Source of the DNA: Sporolactobacillus terrae DSM 11697
GTDB taxonomy: Bacteria; Bacillota; Bacilli; Bacillales; Sporolactobacillaceae
Assembly (NCBI RefSeq): GCF_000648615.1
Contig: NZ_JFZC01000015.1
Span: 1 to 64,000, forward strand
Direction: 5' to 3'
Length of the DNA stretch: 64,000 bases
The position numbers were made by a program, and so were the translations under genes. Below, piece after piece: positions 19,917 to 28,700 of this stretch; position 1 is the first letter of the stretch, and each line of letters opens with the position of its first letter. Below the pieces are notes generated by a model. That model saw only the letters and a list, made by a program, of their open reading frames with translations, made no database searches and was not told the origin of the DNA.

Positions 19917-20852
19917 ATGAAGCAAATTGCAATTGGACCGGAAAAAAAGTCGGGTTCTGCGGTTGTTCAAGGATGCATGCGTATTGCAAACATGTCTGAG
20001 GCAGAAGCAGACAGACTGATTAAAACCGATTTGGAAAATGGGATCACGTTCTTTGATCATGCGGATGTGTACACGGATGGTGCTTGCGAGGCATTGTTTG
20101 GAAAAGTCCTCGCGAAGCAGCCAAGCCTGCGCGACAAAATCACATTACAGACCAAATGCGGCATCGTACGCGGAAACGAAGAGCATATTAAGGCCTATGA
20201 TTTTTCAAAGGAACATCTTCTCGAAACGGTTAACGCCAGTCTAAAACGACTGCAAACGGATCATGTCGATTACTTGCTGCTCCATCGTCCGGACGCACTT
20301 GTCGAACCTGAAGAAGTTGCCGAAGCATTCGATCAGCTGCACTCAGAAGGTAAAGTCCTGCATTTCGGCGTCAGCAACCAGAACCCTTATCAGATCGAGT
20401 TGCTGAAAAAGTATCTGCATCAGCCTCTTGAAATCAATCAGCTACAGCTCAGCATTAAATTTACCGGGATGATTGATGCCGGTATCAATGTCAATATGAC
20501 GGTGGACGGCGCATCGGATCGAGACGGAAGCATTCTTGACTATTGTCGTTTGAACGATGTAACCATTCAAGCTTGGTCGCCGTTCCAATATGGATTCTTC
20601 GAAGGGGTTTTCCTCGATAATCCAAAATTTCCAGAATTGAATCAGAAGATTGATGAAATCGCTAAGAAATACGGCGTCAGCAATAACGCCATCGCCGTTG
20701 CTTGGATTCTGCGTCATCCGGCCGAGATGCAGGTCATTCTTGGCACGACGAATATCGATCGTGTCGCCGCATCTGCCAAGGGTGCAGATATCACGTTAAC
20801 GCGTCAGGAATGGTATGACATTTACCAGGCAGCCGGCAACAAACTCCCATAA
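19917..20852 (+). CDS. aldo/keto reductase (YdhF-like)
   Basis: A 311-residue NADPH-dependent oxidoreductase with a TIM-barrel. Catalytic residues show as D and Y in FFDHADVYTDG, K in LQTKCGI and H in DYLLLHRPD. The C-terminal cofactor region is VILGTTNIDRV. The overall pattern is that of the E. coli YdhF group. The ATG at 19917 is chosen because GGAGG sits seven bases upstream. A strong terminator follows. The physiological substrate is unknown. Confidence 0.9.
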   Translation: MKQIAIGPEKKSGSAVVQGCMRIANMSEAEADRLIKTDLENGITFFDHADVYTDGACEALFGKVLAKQPSLRDKITLQTKCGIVRGNEEHIKAYDFSKEHLLETVNASLKRLQTDHVDYLLLHRPDALVEPEEVAEAFDQLHSEGKVLHFGVSNQNPYQIELLKKYLHQPLEINQLQLSIKFTGMIDAGINVNMTVDGASDRDGSILDYCRLNDVTIQAWSPFQYGFFEGVFLDNPKFPELNQKIDEIAKKYGVSNNAIAVAWILRHPAEMQVILGTTNIDRVAASAKGADITLTRQEWYDIYQAAGNKLP

Positions 20853-20894
20853 TAATAAAATTAAAAATCTCCGAATATGCCCCGGAGACGAAAA

Positions 20895-20921
20895 GACCGA
20901 GCCGCGGCTCGGTCCTTTTTT
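20895..20921 (+). terminator. rho-independent terminator
   Basis: GACCGAGCC / GGCTCGGTC stem followed by TCCTTTTTT. It ends the aldo/keto reductase transcript. Confidence 0.88.
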
Positions 20922-21236
20922 GTAGGTAAAGAAACATTCATGACCCGCTTGGGGGGCGCGGGACACCGCCGGAATGAAAATACCCTTGAGATAAAGCGTC
21001 TAACTTGTATTTACGTACAAAAGTGAACGATTTTACCCTGTCTTCAAACCAATAAAACAGTGTCATGGCTGAGCATCAAAGCGGAGGTACTCGGGCGCCT
21101 AGTTGATGCTTACCAGCGAGACTACGCAGATTCCTGCTTGCCTGAGTAGGCTCGAGGTGCGCGGTCGCGCCCTGTTGATGCGAGTAACCGAAGCGACGAT
21201 TCACCACCATTCAATACAACAGTTCCAACTGCGAAC

Positions 21237-21321
21237 TGGTTGATAAATCACGAAAAGTGGTCGATAAATGTTTCAAACTGGTCGATAAATCACGAAAAGT
21301 GGTCGATAAATCGCACAAAAC
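21237..21321. repeat. four tandem 21-22-bp repeats
   Basis: Units start at 21237, 21258, 21279 and 21300, each opening TGGT(T/C)GATAAAT; units 1 and 3 are nearly identical. They sit in a gene-free stretch (20922-21353), which also has an 8-bp inverted repeat (AGCATCAA / TTGATGCT near 21072-21110) and no credible gene. Confidence 0.8.
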
Positions 21322-21353
21322 AGTTGATGATCCAGCCAGATGTTACCGCGTCC

Positions 21354-22244
21354 CTAACTGACCGTACGCCTCGATCCAGCTCCCAGCTTCGTTTCAGTAA
21401 TCATGATTGTACTGCTCAAGATCAGTACGAGCCCCGCAACCGTACCCACAGACAGCCTTTCACCGAGCAGCAGCATGCCCCAGATTACACCATAGAGTGG
21501 AACGAGCAGGGTCACACTCAGTGTCTTCGTTGGGCCAACACTTTTGATAAGGTAGAAATAAATAAGGTAGCCGACTGAGGTTGATAGCACAGCCAAACAG
21601 AATACGGATACCGCGATCGAAATCGTCATGCCCTGCAATCGACCGACTGTCGGTACACTGAAGGGAAGCAATACTAAACCTGCGGCTAGCTGTTGCCCAA
21701 TCGCCAAAGTCAAAGGAGCTTCAGATGCAAAATGCAGCTTTGTGTACACACCGCCAATCCCATAGCAGACAGAAGCAACCAATGAAAAGAAAATCGAAAG
21801 CAACACAATCGGTGAATGGCCAAGATGGCCCCATCCGGCAAGAATGGCCACCCCGGCAATGCCAATGAACATACTCAGCATTTTACCGGCACGCAATCGT
21901 TCCTTAAGCCAAATCGCTGCCGCAAGCAAGGCAAAAAGCGGCGTGGTTGCGTTTAAAATTGACGATACCGAAGCCGTCACATGCAGCTCTGCAGTTGCAA
22001 TCATGGTAAAAGGAATAGCCGCATTTACAGCGCCAAGAAGAAGATACTGCTTCCACTTTTGTCGAAAATCCGGCATCTTGCGGATCGCATAGGCGTAGAT
22101 CAGCAAGGCAAAACCGGCAATCAGCACACGCAGATCAATTAATAAAAACGGTCCAAGCACCGGCGCAGCAACACGCATAAACAGAAACGAGCCGCCCCAT
22201 AAAGCGCCGAGTATATTTAATAGTAAGAAATCTCTTAGTGCCAT
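21354..22244 (-). CDS. EamA-family (DMT) transporter
   Basis: A 296-residue integral membrane protein with about ten hydrophobic segments in two EamA repeats. The repeats begin LGALWGGSFLFMRVAAP and IFFSLVASVCYGIGGVYTKLHF. Members of the drug/metabolite transporter superfamily export amino acids or other metabolites; the substrate cannot be read here. The second ATG (22244) is preferred because AGAAGGG lies nine bases upstream. Confidence 0.9.
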   Translation of the reverse strand: MALRDFLLLNILGALWGGSFLFMRVAAPVLGPFLLIDLRVLIAGFALLIYAYAIRKMPDFRQKWKQYLLLGAVNAAIPFTMIATAELHVTASVSSILNATTPLFALLAAAIWLKERLRAGKMLSMFIGIAGVAILAGWGHLGHSPIVLLSIFFSLVASVCYGIGGVYTKLHFASEAPLTLAIGQQLAAGLVLLPFSVPTVGRLQGMTISIAVSVFCLAVLSTSVGYLIYFYLIKSVGPTKTLSVTLLVPLYGVIWGMLLLGERLSVGTVAGLVLILSSTIMITETKLGAGSRRTVS

Positions 22245-22410
22245 TGATTCCATCCCTTCTGCTCTTTCTTTTCATCTATCGTCATTGGATAAGCACGAGG
22301 CGTCAACGATAAAATGCAACATGCTTTATTTAACCGCAATCCTTTTTAACATGCATTGAAACGATGTATAATAACCTCAGAATAAACGTCTTGACATGGA
22401 GGGAAGAAAA

Positions 22411-22926
22411 ATGAAAAACATAGCGATTATCCTCGGTGATATTACGCAAGTCGAAGCAGACGCGATTGTCAACGCAGCAAACACAACACTGCTTGGCGGA
22501 GGCGGTGTCGACGGTGCCATTCACCGCGCTGCCGGACCGGAGCTGCTTGCGGAATGCCGAACCCTGAACGGATGCCGGACCGGCGCAGCAAAAATAACCA
22601 AGGGCTATCGTTTGCCGGCGCGTTATGTGATCCATACACCGGGTCCCATTTGGCAAGGTGGTGCAAATCACGAGCGTGAACTGCTGCAAAGCAGCTATTT
22701 AAACAGCCTCAAACTTGCCGATGCACATGGCTGCCGAACGGTTGCTTTTCCATCCATCAGTACCGGTGTTTACCATTTCCCGCTCGAGACCGCCGCACCG
22801 ATCGCCCTTCAAACAATCCGCGAATTTTTGAGTACATCCAAGAGTGTCGCACAGGTTACCTTGGTTTGCTTTGATCCCGTCACAAAACATGCTTACGATC
22901 GGTCACTAGCTGACCTTGATGAATAA
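22411..22926 (+). CDS. macro-domain protein, O-acetyl-ADP-ribose deacetylase type
   Basis: A 171-residue single macro domain resembling E. coli YmdB. ADP-ribose-binding motifs are [29 protein letters not shown] and ISTGVYHFP. It should remove ADP-ribose or acetyl groups in the cytosol. The ATG at 22411 follows GGAGGGA. It converges on the small toxin gene at 22979. Confidence 0.92.
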   Translation: MKNIAIILGDITQVEADAIVNAANTTLLGGGGVDGAIHRAAGPELLAECRTLNGCRTGAAKITKGYRLPARYVIHTPGPIWQGGANHERELLQSSYLNSLKLADAHGCRTVAFPSISTGVYHFPLETAAPIALQTIREFLSTSKSVAQVTLVCFDPVTKHAYDRSLADLDE

Positions 22927-22978
22927 CAGCGATTGGATCCATTGGTTCCGGTCATCTTCACTCCATGGAGAAAACGGT

Positions 22979-23065
22979 TCACTTTTTTTCATTAAAAAAG
23001 GAAAGAATCATAAGAATGAGTCCCGCAAAGGATATTGCAAACATCAATGCTTGATATACCGTCAT
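22979..23065 (-). CDS. holin-like type I toxin (TxpA/BsrG class), LexA-box promoter
   Basis: A 28-residue peptide beginning MTVYQALMFAISFAG, one membrane helix, ending NEKK. It is too short for routine gene callers. The MTVY(E/Q)AL start and single helix with a lysine tail are the hallmark of the putative holin-like toxin family, whose members (TxpA, BsrG and kin) damage the membrane and are held off by antisense RNA. A GGGGCGAG site precedes the ATG. The promoter at 23133-23162 contains a perfect LexA core. I found no convincing antisense promoter on the plus strand. Confidence 0.75.
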   Translation of the reverse strand: MTVYQALMFAISFAGLILMILSFFNEKK

Positions 23066-23132
23066 CGCTCTCGCCCCGCTTATCTAGAACTGCCGCGTCT
23101 CCCAGCTCCCACGTCTAAAAGATTATGTATCT

Positions 23133-23162
23133 AGTATACCAAACAGGAACATATGTTCTCAA
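23133..23162 (-). promoter_or_regulatory. promoter with LexA (SOS) box for the small toxin
   Basis: On the minus strand the -35 TTGAGA (23157-23162) and -10 TATACT (23133-23138) are 18 bp apart. GAACATATGTTC at 23147-23158 is a perfect palindrome matching the Bacillus LexA core GAAC-N4-GTTC, and it overlaps the -35 and spacer. The predicted 5' leader is about 60 nt. Confidence 0.75.
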
Positions 23163-23244
23163 TAGTCTGTTTGTCCCCTTTTCTTTATCTGGATTGCAAA
23201 AGCAAAAAAATGCTTCAGATCCAAAAAATGAACGATTAAAGCAA

Positions 23245-23270
23245 TCCCCGCATCGATCGAGATGCGGGGA
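23245..23270. terminator. terminator downstream of the MFS gene
   Basis: TCCCCGCATC / GATGCGGGGA, a 10-bp perfect stem just beyond the MFS stop. It is followed on the minus strand by a modest T-rich tail. Confidence 0.7.
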
Positions 23271-23275
23271 GTTGA

Positions 23276-24475
23276 TCACGCTTCTTTTGCGGTCAAGCTT
23301 CGTTCACTCGGAAGGAACAAGGTGAGAATGGCTGCGAGCATCGGAAGAATACCGAACAGGCCAAAAATCGTATAGATGCCATACTGATCGGAAAGCCAAC
23401 CGATCAGCGTAGCACCGATTCCTCCGGCACCAATCCCAAAGCCGACCATCAGCCCTGAGACCAATCCAATGTTCTTTGGAAACATCATTTGCCCGTAGAC
23501 CACGGTAACCGCAAATGAAGACAGCACGAAGAATCCGAAAAGGAACAAGACAATAATCGATAAAACGCCATGTACATGAGGCAGCAGCCAAGCAAAAGGA
23601 ATGGTGACCGCCATTGAAAGAAACAGCAGCCATTTGCGGCTGATTTGATCGGAGACGCGGCCGCCGATAAAGGTGCCGACCGCACCGGCAGCTAGAAAAA
23701 GGAAGGTCAACAATTCCCCGTCCTTCAACGTAAACCCTTGGTGCAAGTAAAGAAACGGCAGGAATCCGGCAACACCAATCTGTGTCCAAGAACGCAAGAT
23801 CACCACAAGCGTGAGCAGGATAAGACCAGTCACATGGTTGCGTCCTTGAATCAATTTCTGCCTTTTTTTATTCATCTCCAAACTTCTCTGGTACCAGGGC
23901 ATCACCGAGAACACGAGCAAAAGCCCGGCAAGAGCGGCAATTGCAAACCAGCCGAGCCCATGCAGCCCCGTCGCAATTAAAAATAAGGGGAGTACCAGTG
24001 GACCGGCCGCCTGGCCGAAGTTCCCGCCGACTTGGATGATTGCCTGTGCAGTCCCTCTGGCTGTTCCCGCCGCCATGTAAGCACCGCGCATCGCTTCCGG
24101 ATGAAAGATTCCAGAACCGATCCCGGATACGGCAACACATAAGAGCAGTAGCCAGTAGACCGAAGCAAATCCTGAGGCGGTCAACCCAAACCCGCACAGA
24201 CAAATGCCCATTGGCATGAACCACGCATTCGGATATTTATCGGACAGTACCCCGAACACCGGTTGAGCAACCGATGACGTCAGCATCGAGACAAAGAGAA
24301 TGAGTCCGGCTTGGGTATAATTAAGGTCAAACGCTTGTTTATATAAAGGCAAAAGCGCAGGTACAAGCCCGGTGGTCATCAGATCATTGATAAAATGCAC
24401 ACCACTGAGACTGAACAATTGTCGTTTTGCAGCCAGTCTTGGCTTCACCCCCGCTTCTTTTAATGCAAGATTCAT
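23276..24475 (-). CDS. MFS transporter, fosmidomycin-resistance (Fsr) type
   Basis: A 399-residue major facilitator with about 12 membrane segments. The N-terminal SGVHFINDLMTTGLVPALLP and the SGIGSGIFHPEA block in helix 4 are characteristic of the Fsr efflux family. The ATG has AGGAGGAAAATCA upstream. Export of a toxic or signalling compound is likely; actual fosmidomycin resistance is not established by similarity alone. Confidence 0.9.
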   Translation of the reverse strand: MNLALKEAGVKPRLAAKRQLFSLSGVHFINDLMTTGLVPALLPLYKQAFDLNYTQAGLILFVSMLTSSVAQPVFGVLSDKYPNAWFMPMGICLCGFGLTASGFASVYWLLLLCVAVSGIGSGIFHPEAMRGAYMAAGTARGTAQAIIQVGGNFGQAAGPLVLPLFLIATGLHGLGWFAIAALAGLLLVFSVMPWYQRSLEMNKKRQKLIQGRNHVTGLILLTLVVILRSWTQIGVAGFLPFLYLHQGFTLKDGELLTFLFLAAGAVGTFIGGRVSDQISRKWLLFLSMAVTIPFAWLLPHVHGVLSIIVLFLFGFFVLSSFAVTVVYGQMMFPKNIGLVSGLMVGFGIGAGGIGATLIGWLSDQYGIYTIFGLFGILPMLAAILTLFLPSERSLTAKEA

Positions 24476-24531
24476 TGATTTTCCTCCTAATCTAGCCGTG
24501 AATATCCGTGATGACCGCCATTTTCATTTCA

Positions 24532-24975
24532 TCACCTTTTTTCCATCCGTACATGGGGAATGTCATCGAGCAGGAACACATCCGAGATTGTTTTGAATCC
24601 GAAACGGGCATACAACGCTTGAACATAATCTTGTGCTTCAATTTCAATCGGCTGCTTTGGAAAATGTTCTTCGATCACTTGCAAGACTTTGCCAATCAAT
24701 TGATTCGCAAGCCCCTTTCCACGCTGATCCTTTCGGACAAGTACCCGTCCGAAGGTCACCAAACCGCCTTCTTGGAAAATCCGCGCATAAGCGGTCACCA
24801 CACCGAACGCATCGGTTGTATACACATGAAGACTTTCCAGATCATGGTGATCGATTTCATGATAGGCACATTCCTGCTCAACAACAAAAACCGTCTCCCG
24901 TGCACGCAGCAGTTCATAGACTTCCTTTCCAGAGAGGTCGTCAAATCGTTTCACATGCCACTTTTCTGCTGTCAT
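24532..24975 (-). CDS. ElaA-type GNAT N-acetyltransferase
   Basis: A 147-residue acetyltransferase starting MTAEKWHVKRFDDLSGKEVYELLRARETVFVVEQECAYHE (shown here in family terms: RxxVFVVEQxC is the ElaA signature). The acetyl-CoA loop is KDQRGKGLANQL. ATG 24975 follows GGGGGAGAGG and lies 18 nt after the phosphotransferase gene, so the two are probably co-transcribed. Substrate unknown. Confidence 0.85.
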   Translation of the reverse strand: MTAEKWHVKRFDDLSGKEVYELLRARETVFVVEQECAYHEIDHHDLESLHVYTTDAFGVVTAYARIFQEGGLVTFGRVLVRKDQRGKGLANQLIGKVLQVIEEHFPKQPIEIEAQDYVQALYARFGFKTISDVFLLDDIPHVRMEKR

Positions 24976-24992
24976 TTCTGCCTCTCCCCCAT

Positions 24993-25893
24993 TTAACGCC
25001 GATACCATTTCGGTACAACATTTTGAAAATGATCGTACGCGTCCATTGCTTTTTTGATCTCGCGCTTCATCACATCAACCTCTCCGGCGCCATAATCAAT
25101 CGCCCAAGGAATGGAACTGATCATATTCGTCGCCATATAGAGCGCCATTAATGGAAAAAAGGTCTCCGATATTTGGTTGTCGAAATAACCATTGATGCGT
25201 CCGGATGCAAAAGCCGGGCTCACTCCGGCACACCAGGAGATCCGGTTGAATTCTTCCCACGGATCCCCGTAATCCATCCGATCAAAATCGATAATTCCGA
25301 TCATTTTCTCTTTTGTAATCACCATATTGCCGCAATGATAATCACCGTGCTGCAGAGATTGTGGGCGGTCCTTGAGTAGGCCGCGCTGCTCCTCAATAAA
25401 CGCAATGATCTGCTCTGCGCCTTCTACGTGAATCCCGCAACGTACATATGCGGTTAATTTCCTGTCAATCTTATCATTGTAAAATTGAGTCCAGTTCGGC
25501 TGATCTTCCGGCGCCGGAATCGCGTGAATTCGGCTCATCGTTCTCCCCGCTTCGCGGCCGAGCAGGTACTGCTCTTCAAGATTAAGTGTCGAGAGCACTG
25601 CCGCTGCATCTGATCCGTCTAGCCAGGTCATCAATGTATAGCAGCATCTCCCATGATCACACCAGCCGAACGCGATCGGCTTGGTTGTTGCAATGGGCAG
25701 CGTGCGTAGTGCCTGTAAAGCATCAAATTCTCGTTTTCTCCGTTCGAAGAATTCGCCAGCTAGAGACACGCAGCAGAAACGTCTGCTCATCGGCAGTCAC
25801 AACATATTTGCGGTCATGCGACCAACCGGCCTGAAGCGGTTTAACTTCTGTCCAAGCCTCTGATCCGGGTATTGATAAAAATTGGCCGGTCAC
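24993..25893 (-). pseudogene. aminoglycoside-phosphotransferase-family gene with a frameshift
   Basis: The kinase core is intact (HGDYHCGN catalytic loop, IDFDRM metal site, MTWLDG lid) and open to 24993, but its frame lacks the N-terminal sheet. That part lies in another frame from GTG 25893 (GGGGGTGA upstream). It reads VTGQFLSIPGSEAW and reaches YVVTADEQTFLLRVS at about 25765, where the frames should join (RVS to LAGEFFERRKREF). One missing or extra base near 25758-25772 explains this. It is either a true pseudogene or a sequencing error; the conserved core argues for a recent event. Substrate unknown; family members phosphorylate hydroxyl groups of antibiotics or metabolites. Confidence 0.8.
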
Positions 25894-25914
25894 AGTGTCA
25901 CCCCCACCGCCTTA

Positions 25915-26436
25915 TTAATCAATCAAGAGGCCCATATGTACGGTGCTATAAAACACACCGTCGATCAATAAATCACGCGTAATCAACCCGTCCTGAACAA
26001 AACCGAACGATTCATAAAGCCTAATCGCGCGTATGTTGTCCGAGCGAGCCATCAAGTTGATCTTACGGATGATTCCGGTCTTTTTGCTCCAATGGATCAA
26101 GTGCGACAGGAGCGCACGACCGATCCCTTTTCCCCAATAGTCTTTGCGCACGCTGATGCCGAATTCGCCGACATGTGCTGTTCGCTTGCGTTTCCCGCCC
26201 TCGAAGTTCAGAGTGCCGACAATTGTGCCGTCATATTCGGCAACAAGAAACACAGCGTTGTCTTTTTTCGCATAACGTTCAAAGAGGGCTTCCTCTTTCT
26301 CAACCGTCAACTGAAGCTCGTCAACCGAACCATAGGTTAAAAAGTCGGTCTCGCCTGCAATACGGCTCAGATAAGCCAAAACTGGTGCTGCATCCGATTT
26401 TCTCGCTTCGCGAATCGTTCGTTTGCTTTCACTCAT
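25915..26436 (-). CDS. GNAT N-acetyltransferase
   Basis: A 173-residue GNAT-fold protein. The acetyl-CoA loop is VRKDYWGKGIGRALL and the C-terminal motif NIRAIRLYESFGFVQDG; the layout resembles RimI/YhhY-like stand-alone enzymes. It lies directly upstream of the frameshifted phosphotransferase gene on the same strand. Substrate not predictable. The 218 bp between it and the threonine aldolase gene hold nothing recognisable. Confidence 0.88.
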   Translation of the reverse strand: MSESKRTIREARKSDAAPVLAYLSRIAGETDFLTYGSVDELQLTVEKEEALFERYAKKDNAVFLVAEYDGTIVGTLNFEGGKRKRTAHVGEFGISVRKDYWGKGIGRALLSHLIHWSKKTGIIRKINLMARSDNIRAIRLYESFGFVQDGLITRDLLIDGVFYSTVHMGLLID

Positions 26437-26654
26437 GATCGGTCACCCTTTTCAGCGATGATGTTATTAATCGATTATTTTATCGAAACCGCAGTAAATG
26501 TCATGCACCAATGGCCCAATGCTGAGTGAGTTGCCGGAAAAGGAGTGCGGCAAAGGCCATGGTAGCAAAAATTAGCCTATTTAATTGGCCAACTAGTCGA
26601 AATCTCTTTACTTAATGGTCAAGCCATATCAGGGATTCTTTGCAGCTCTTTCAT

Positions 26655-27689
26655 TCAATTCACTGCTTTTGCTTTTAAGGTTTCAATAAATGCGTCAACG
26701 GCTTCTTCCTTGGTTGCCCATGAAGTGACCAGTCGGACCGCTGAATGATCCGCGTCAATCTGCTCCCAGTCATAAAAATAAAACTGTCTGCGCAGCTGCT
26801 CAATCACGTCATGAGGCAAGATCGGAAAAATCTGGTTGGAAACCGGCGGCGTCAGGAAGGCATAACCCGCATCCTGGATGGCCTTACTGAGTTTGAACGC
26901 CATTGCGTTCGCATGCGCAGCAAGATCCGAATACAAATCGTCACGGAACAAAACGAGAAATTGGATCCCGGTCAGTCGTCCTTTGGCAAGCATCGCACCC
27001 TTTTGCTTCATTAAATAACGGAAATCTTCTTTAAGCGCGTCGTTACAAATCACCAGTGCTTCGCCAAGCAGCGCGCCATTCTTTGTCCCGCCGATATAGA
27101 AAGCATCGACCAATTTGGGCAGATCACTCAATTCCAGGTCATTGACCGGCGAGCTCAGCGCTGATCCGAGTCGCGCACCGTCTAAATAGAGGTAAAGCTG
27201 ATGACTTTTGCAAAAGGAACTCAGCGCTTCGAGTTCGCTTTTTGTATAGACAGCGCCGTTCTCCGTCGTATCGGATATGTATACTAGCTTTGGTTTGACC
27301 ATGTGTTCATCCGGGTGCGCATCGAGCATTGCCTGAATGCCTGCAACGGTTAGTTTTCCATCTTTTCCAGATGAGACCGCCAACACTTTATGCCCGGTCG
27401 CTTCGATTGCACCGGTTTCATGAACGTTGATATGACCCGTATGCGCGGCGATCGCCGCTTCATGCGGCCGCAAAAATGCCGCGATTGCGATCATGTTCGT
27501 CTGCGTGCCTCCAGTCAGAAAGTGAACGGCAACATCGGAACAAGCCATTTTCTTCTTAAGCAGCTCGGCCGCTTCCAGTGAATAACGGTCCTCACCGTAG
27601 CCTTCTTCCTGAACGAGATTGGTATCAACAAGCGTATTGAGAATTTGCGGGTGCGCGCCCTCACTATAATCATTTTTAAAACTGTACAT
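26655..27689 (-). CDS. ltaE: low-specificity L-threonine aldolase
   Basis: A 344-residue PLP enzyme that splits threonine or allo-threonine to glycine and acetaldehyde. It shows the substrate-loop start (YSEGAHPQIL), the phosphate/ring region (FLTGGTQTNMIAI, YLDGARLGSAL) and the PLP lysine in YIGGTKNGALLGEA. The ATG has GAGGTG upstream. Monocistronic by position. Confidence 0.9.
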   Translation of the reverse strand: MYSFKNDYSEGAHPQILNTLVDTNLVQEEGYGEDRYSLEAAELLKKKMACSDVAVHFLTGGTQTNMIAIAAFLRPHEAAIAAHTGHINVHETGAIEATGHKVLAVSSGKDGKLTVAGIQAMLDAHPDEHMVKPKLVYISDTTENGAVYTKSELEALSSFCKSHQLYLYLDGARLGSALSSPVNDLELSDLPKLVDAFYIGGTKNGALLGEALVICNDALKEDFRYLMKQKGAMLAKGRLTGIQFLVLFRDDLYSDLAAHANAMAFKLSKAIQDAGYAFLTPPVSNQIFPILPHDVIEQLRRQFYFYDWEQIDADHSAVRLVTSWATKEEAVDAFIETLKAKAVN

Positions 27690-27843
27690 TGCGACTTTTC
27701 ACCTCAGCTGTCTGATTTTTCAAATCTACCCATTATGGCAAATGATCCAAATTTTGTTACTTACAGGATACAATAGAAATGGCGCGAATAAAGCAAAGAG
27801 CGGATTACTATGCCGATCCCCGAAAGAAGGGGGGCGGATAAAT

Positions 27844-27957
27844 ATGACAGTATATGAAGCACTAACACTTGCAATAGCTTTTTCTAGTTTATTGATCACA
27901 CTAATAGGAGTCGTTGTAAGTATTATCGTCGTACTGTCAAATAAAGATAAAAAATAA
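27844..27957 (+). CDS. holin-like type I toxin (TxpA/BsrG class)
   Basis: A 37-residue peptide beginning MTVYEALTLAIAFSS, a long hydrophobic helix ending SNKDKK. GGGGGGCGGAT precedes the ATG at 27844. It shares its start and layout with the 28-residue peptide at 22979-23065. A -10 TACAAT at 27769-27774 gives a leader of about 65 nt. The 3' region carries two hairpins and an oppositely oriented promoter exactly where an antisense antitoxin RNA is expected. Confidence 0.78.
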   Translation: MTVYEALTLAIAFSSLLITLIGVVVSIIVVLSNKDKK

Positions 27958-28093
27958 TCCGCCTCTTACGCTTTTGACCGAGCTGAGGTGGATTATTTTT
28001 GCTATTACCCTTCTGCGTAGGTTCTGCCCATTGCAGTTCGTTTGCCAAGCCGTTGGTGGTGGAACACCAACGGTATTATTTTATTCAGTATCT
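27945..28093 (-). ncRNA. predicted antisense antitoxin RNA (RatA-like position)
   Basis: It would start about 7 bp after the promoter at 28100-28128 and run through the hairpin at 28050-28073 to the hairpin AATAATCCGCCTC / GAGGTGGATTATT just behind the toxin stop. That hairpin is followed on the minus strand by a T-run. It overlaps the toxin mRNA at the 3' end, the geometry of txpA/RatA and bsrG/SR4. Inferred from promoter and hairpins only. Confidence 0.55.
28050..28085 (+). terminator. candidate terminator of the toxin mRNA
   Basis: CCGTTGGTG / CACCAACGG perfect stem followed by TATTATTTTATT. On the minus strand the same hairpin would lie near the 5' end of the antisense RNA. Confidence 0.6.
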
Positions 28094-28099
28094 AAATTA

Positions 28100-28128
28100 A
28101 TTATACACAAGACAGTGAGGGGAATCAA
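28100..28128 (-). promoter_or_regulatory. promoter for the antisense RNA
   Basis: On the minus strand, -35 TTGATT (28123-28128), a 17-bp spacer and a perfect -10 TATAAT (28100-28105) point toward the toxin 3' end. Confidence 0.65.
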
Positions 28129-28166
28129 TCTTGGAGAAAAATTACGCCTCAATGAATGTCGACGGA

Positions 28167-28349
28167 TTAAGAAAGGAATATCATGACATGTGGCTGCCCG
28201 CAATGAGGGCAAGTGAACGTCGAACCCCTGTGAAAATCAAGATAAATGTGAAAACCACCATTTTTCTGATCCAGTACATAGACAGAGACGTACCGGGGGG
28301 CCTCAATATTTAGTGCCGCTTTTTCTTTTTTTTGGATATTTGATTTCAT
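28167..28349 (-). pseudogene. ISL3-family transposase, N-terminal fragment
   Basis: About 60 codons match the N-terminal pattern of ISL3 transposases: a helical start, IYLDFHRGSTFTCPHCGQ with the first zinc-binding CxxC, then a stop. The remainder of the transposase is absent. It marks insertion and decay downstream of the toxin locus. Confidence 0.6.
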
Positions 28350-28391
28350 AAAGTAAACGTTCCTTGAGTTTTGGATTAAAGAAACTAGAAA

Positions 28392-28700
28392 TTATTTTTT
28401 TCGTGTCCAATGTCCATCGAATTTCAGAACATACTCACCTTGCGTGGAATCCCATTCTTTATTGTAATTTGTCGTAGGATAAGCACTCGATATAAAGGTA
28501 TCGGTCAACACATTTAGTGTAACCGATGGATTGATCCAGGGAAATCACCAATCCTCTTGCCCTAACAATGACTGGTATGTTGCTTTCTGGAATTACAACG
28601 CCATCAGCATTCCAAAATTTTCTAGGTTTTCGAGTCTCAATCCCATCAACCGCATGGCTAACGACCCACTGGCTCACCGTCTACGCTTAAAGACTGAAGT
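28392..28700 (-). pseudogene. decayed secreted-protein remnant(s)
   Basis: Two overlapping minus-strand frames hold protein-like sequence. One has RKPRKFWNADGVVIPESN. The other ends TDTFISSAYPTTNY through KFDGHWTRKK and a stop at 28392; its SAYPTTNY pattern recalls DNRLRE-type wall-protein modules. A further short open stretch (28687-28801) is unassigned. No intact gene exists between 27958 and 28862. Confidence 0.3.

Noticed and set aside
21237-21321. CRISPR array
   Set aside because: Units are contiguous with no spacers, only 21 bp long, and no cas gene is present.
22850-22978. Antisense antitoxin promoter for the LexA-box toxin
   Set aside because: No plus-strand -35/-10 pair of acceptable quality was found at the toxin 3' side; left open.
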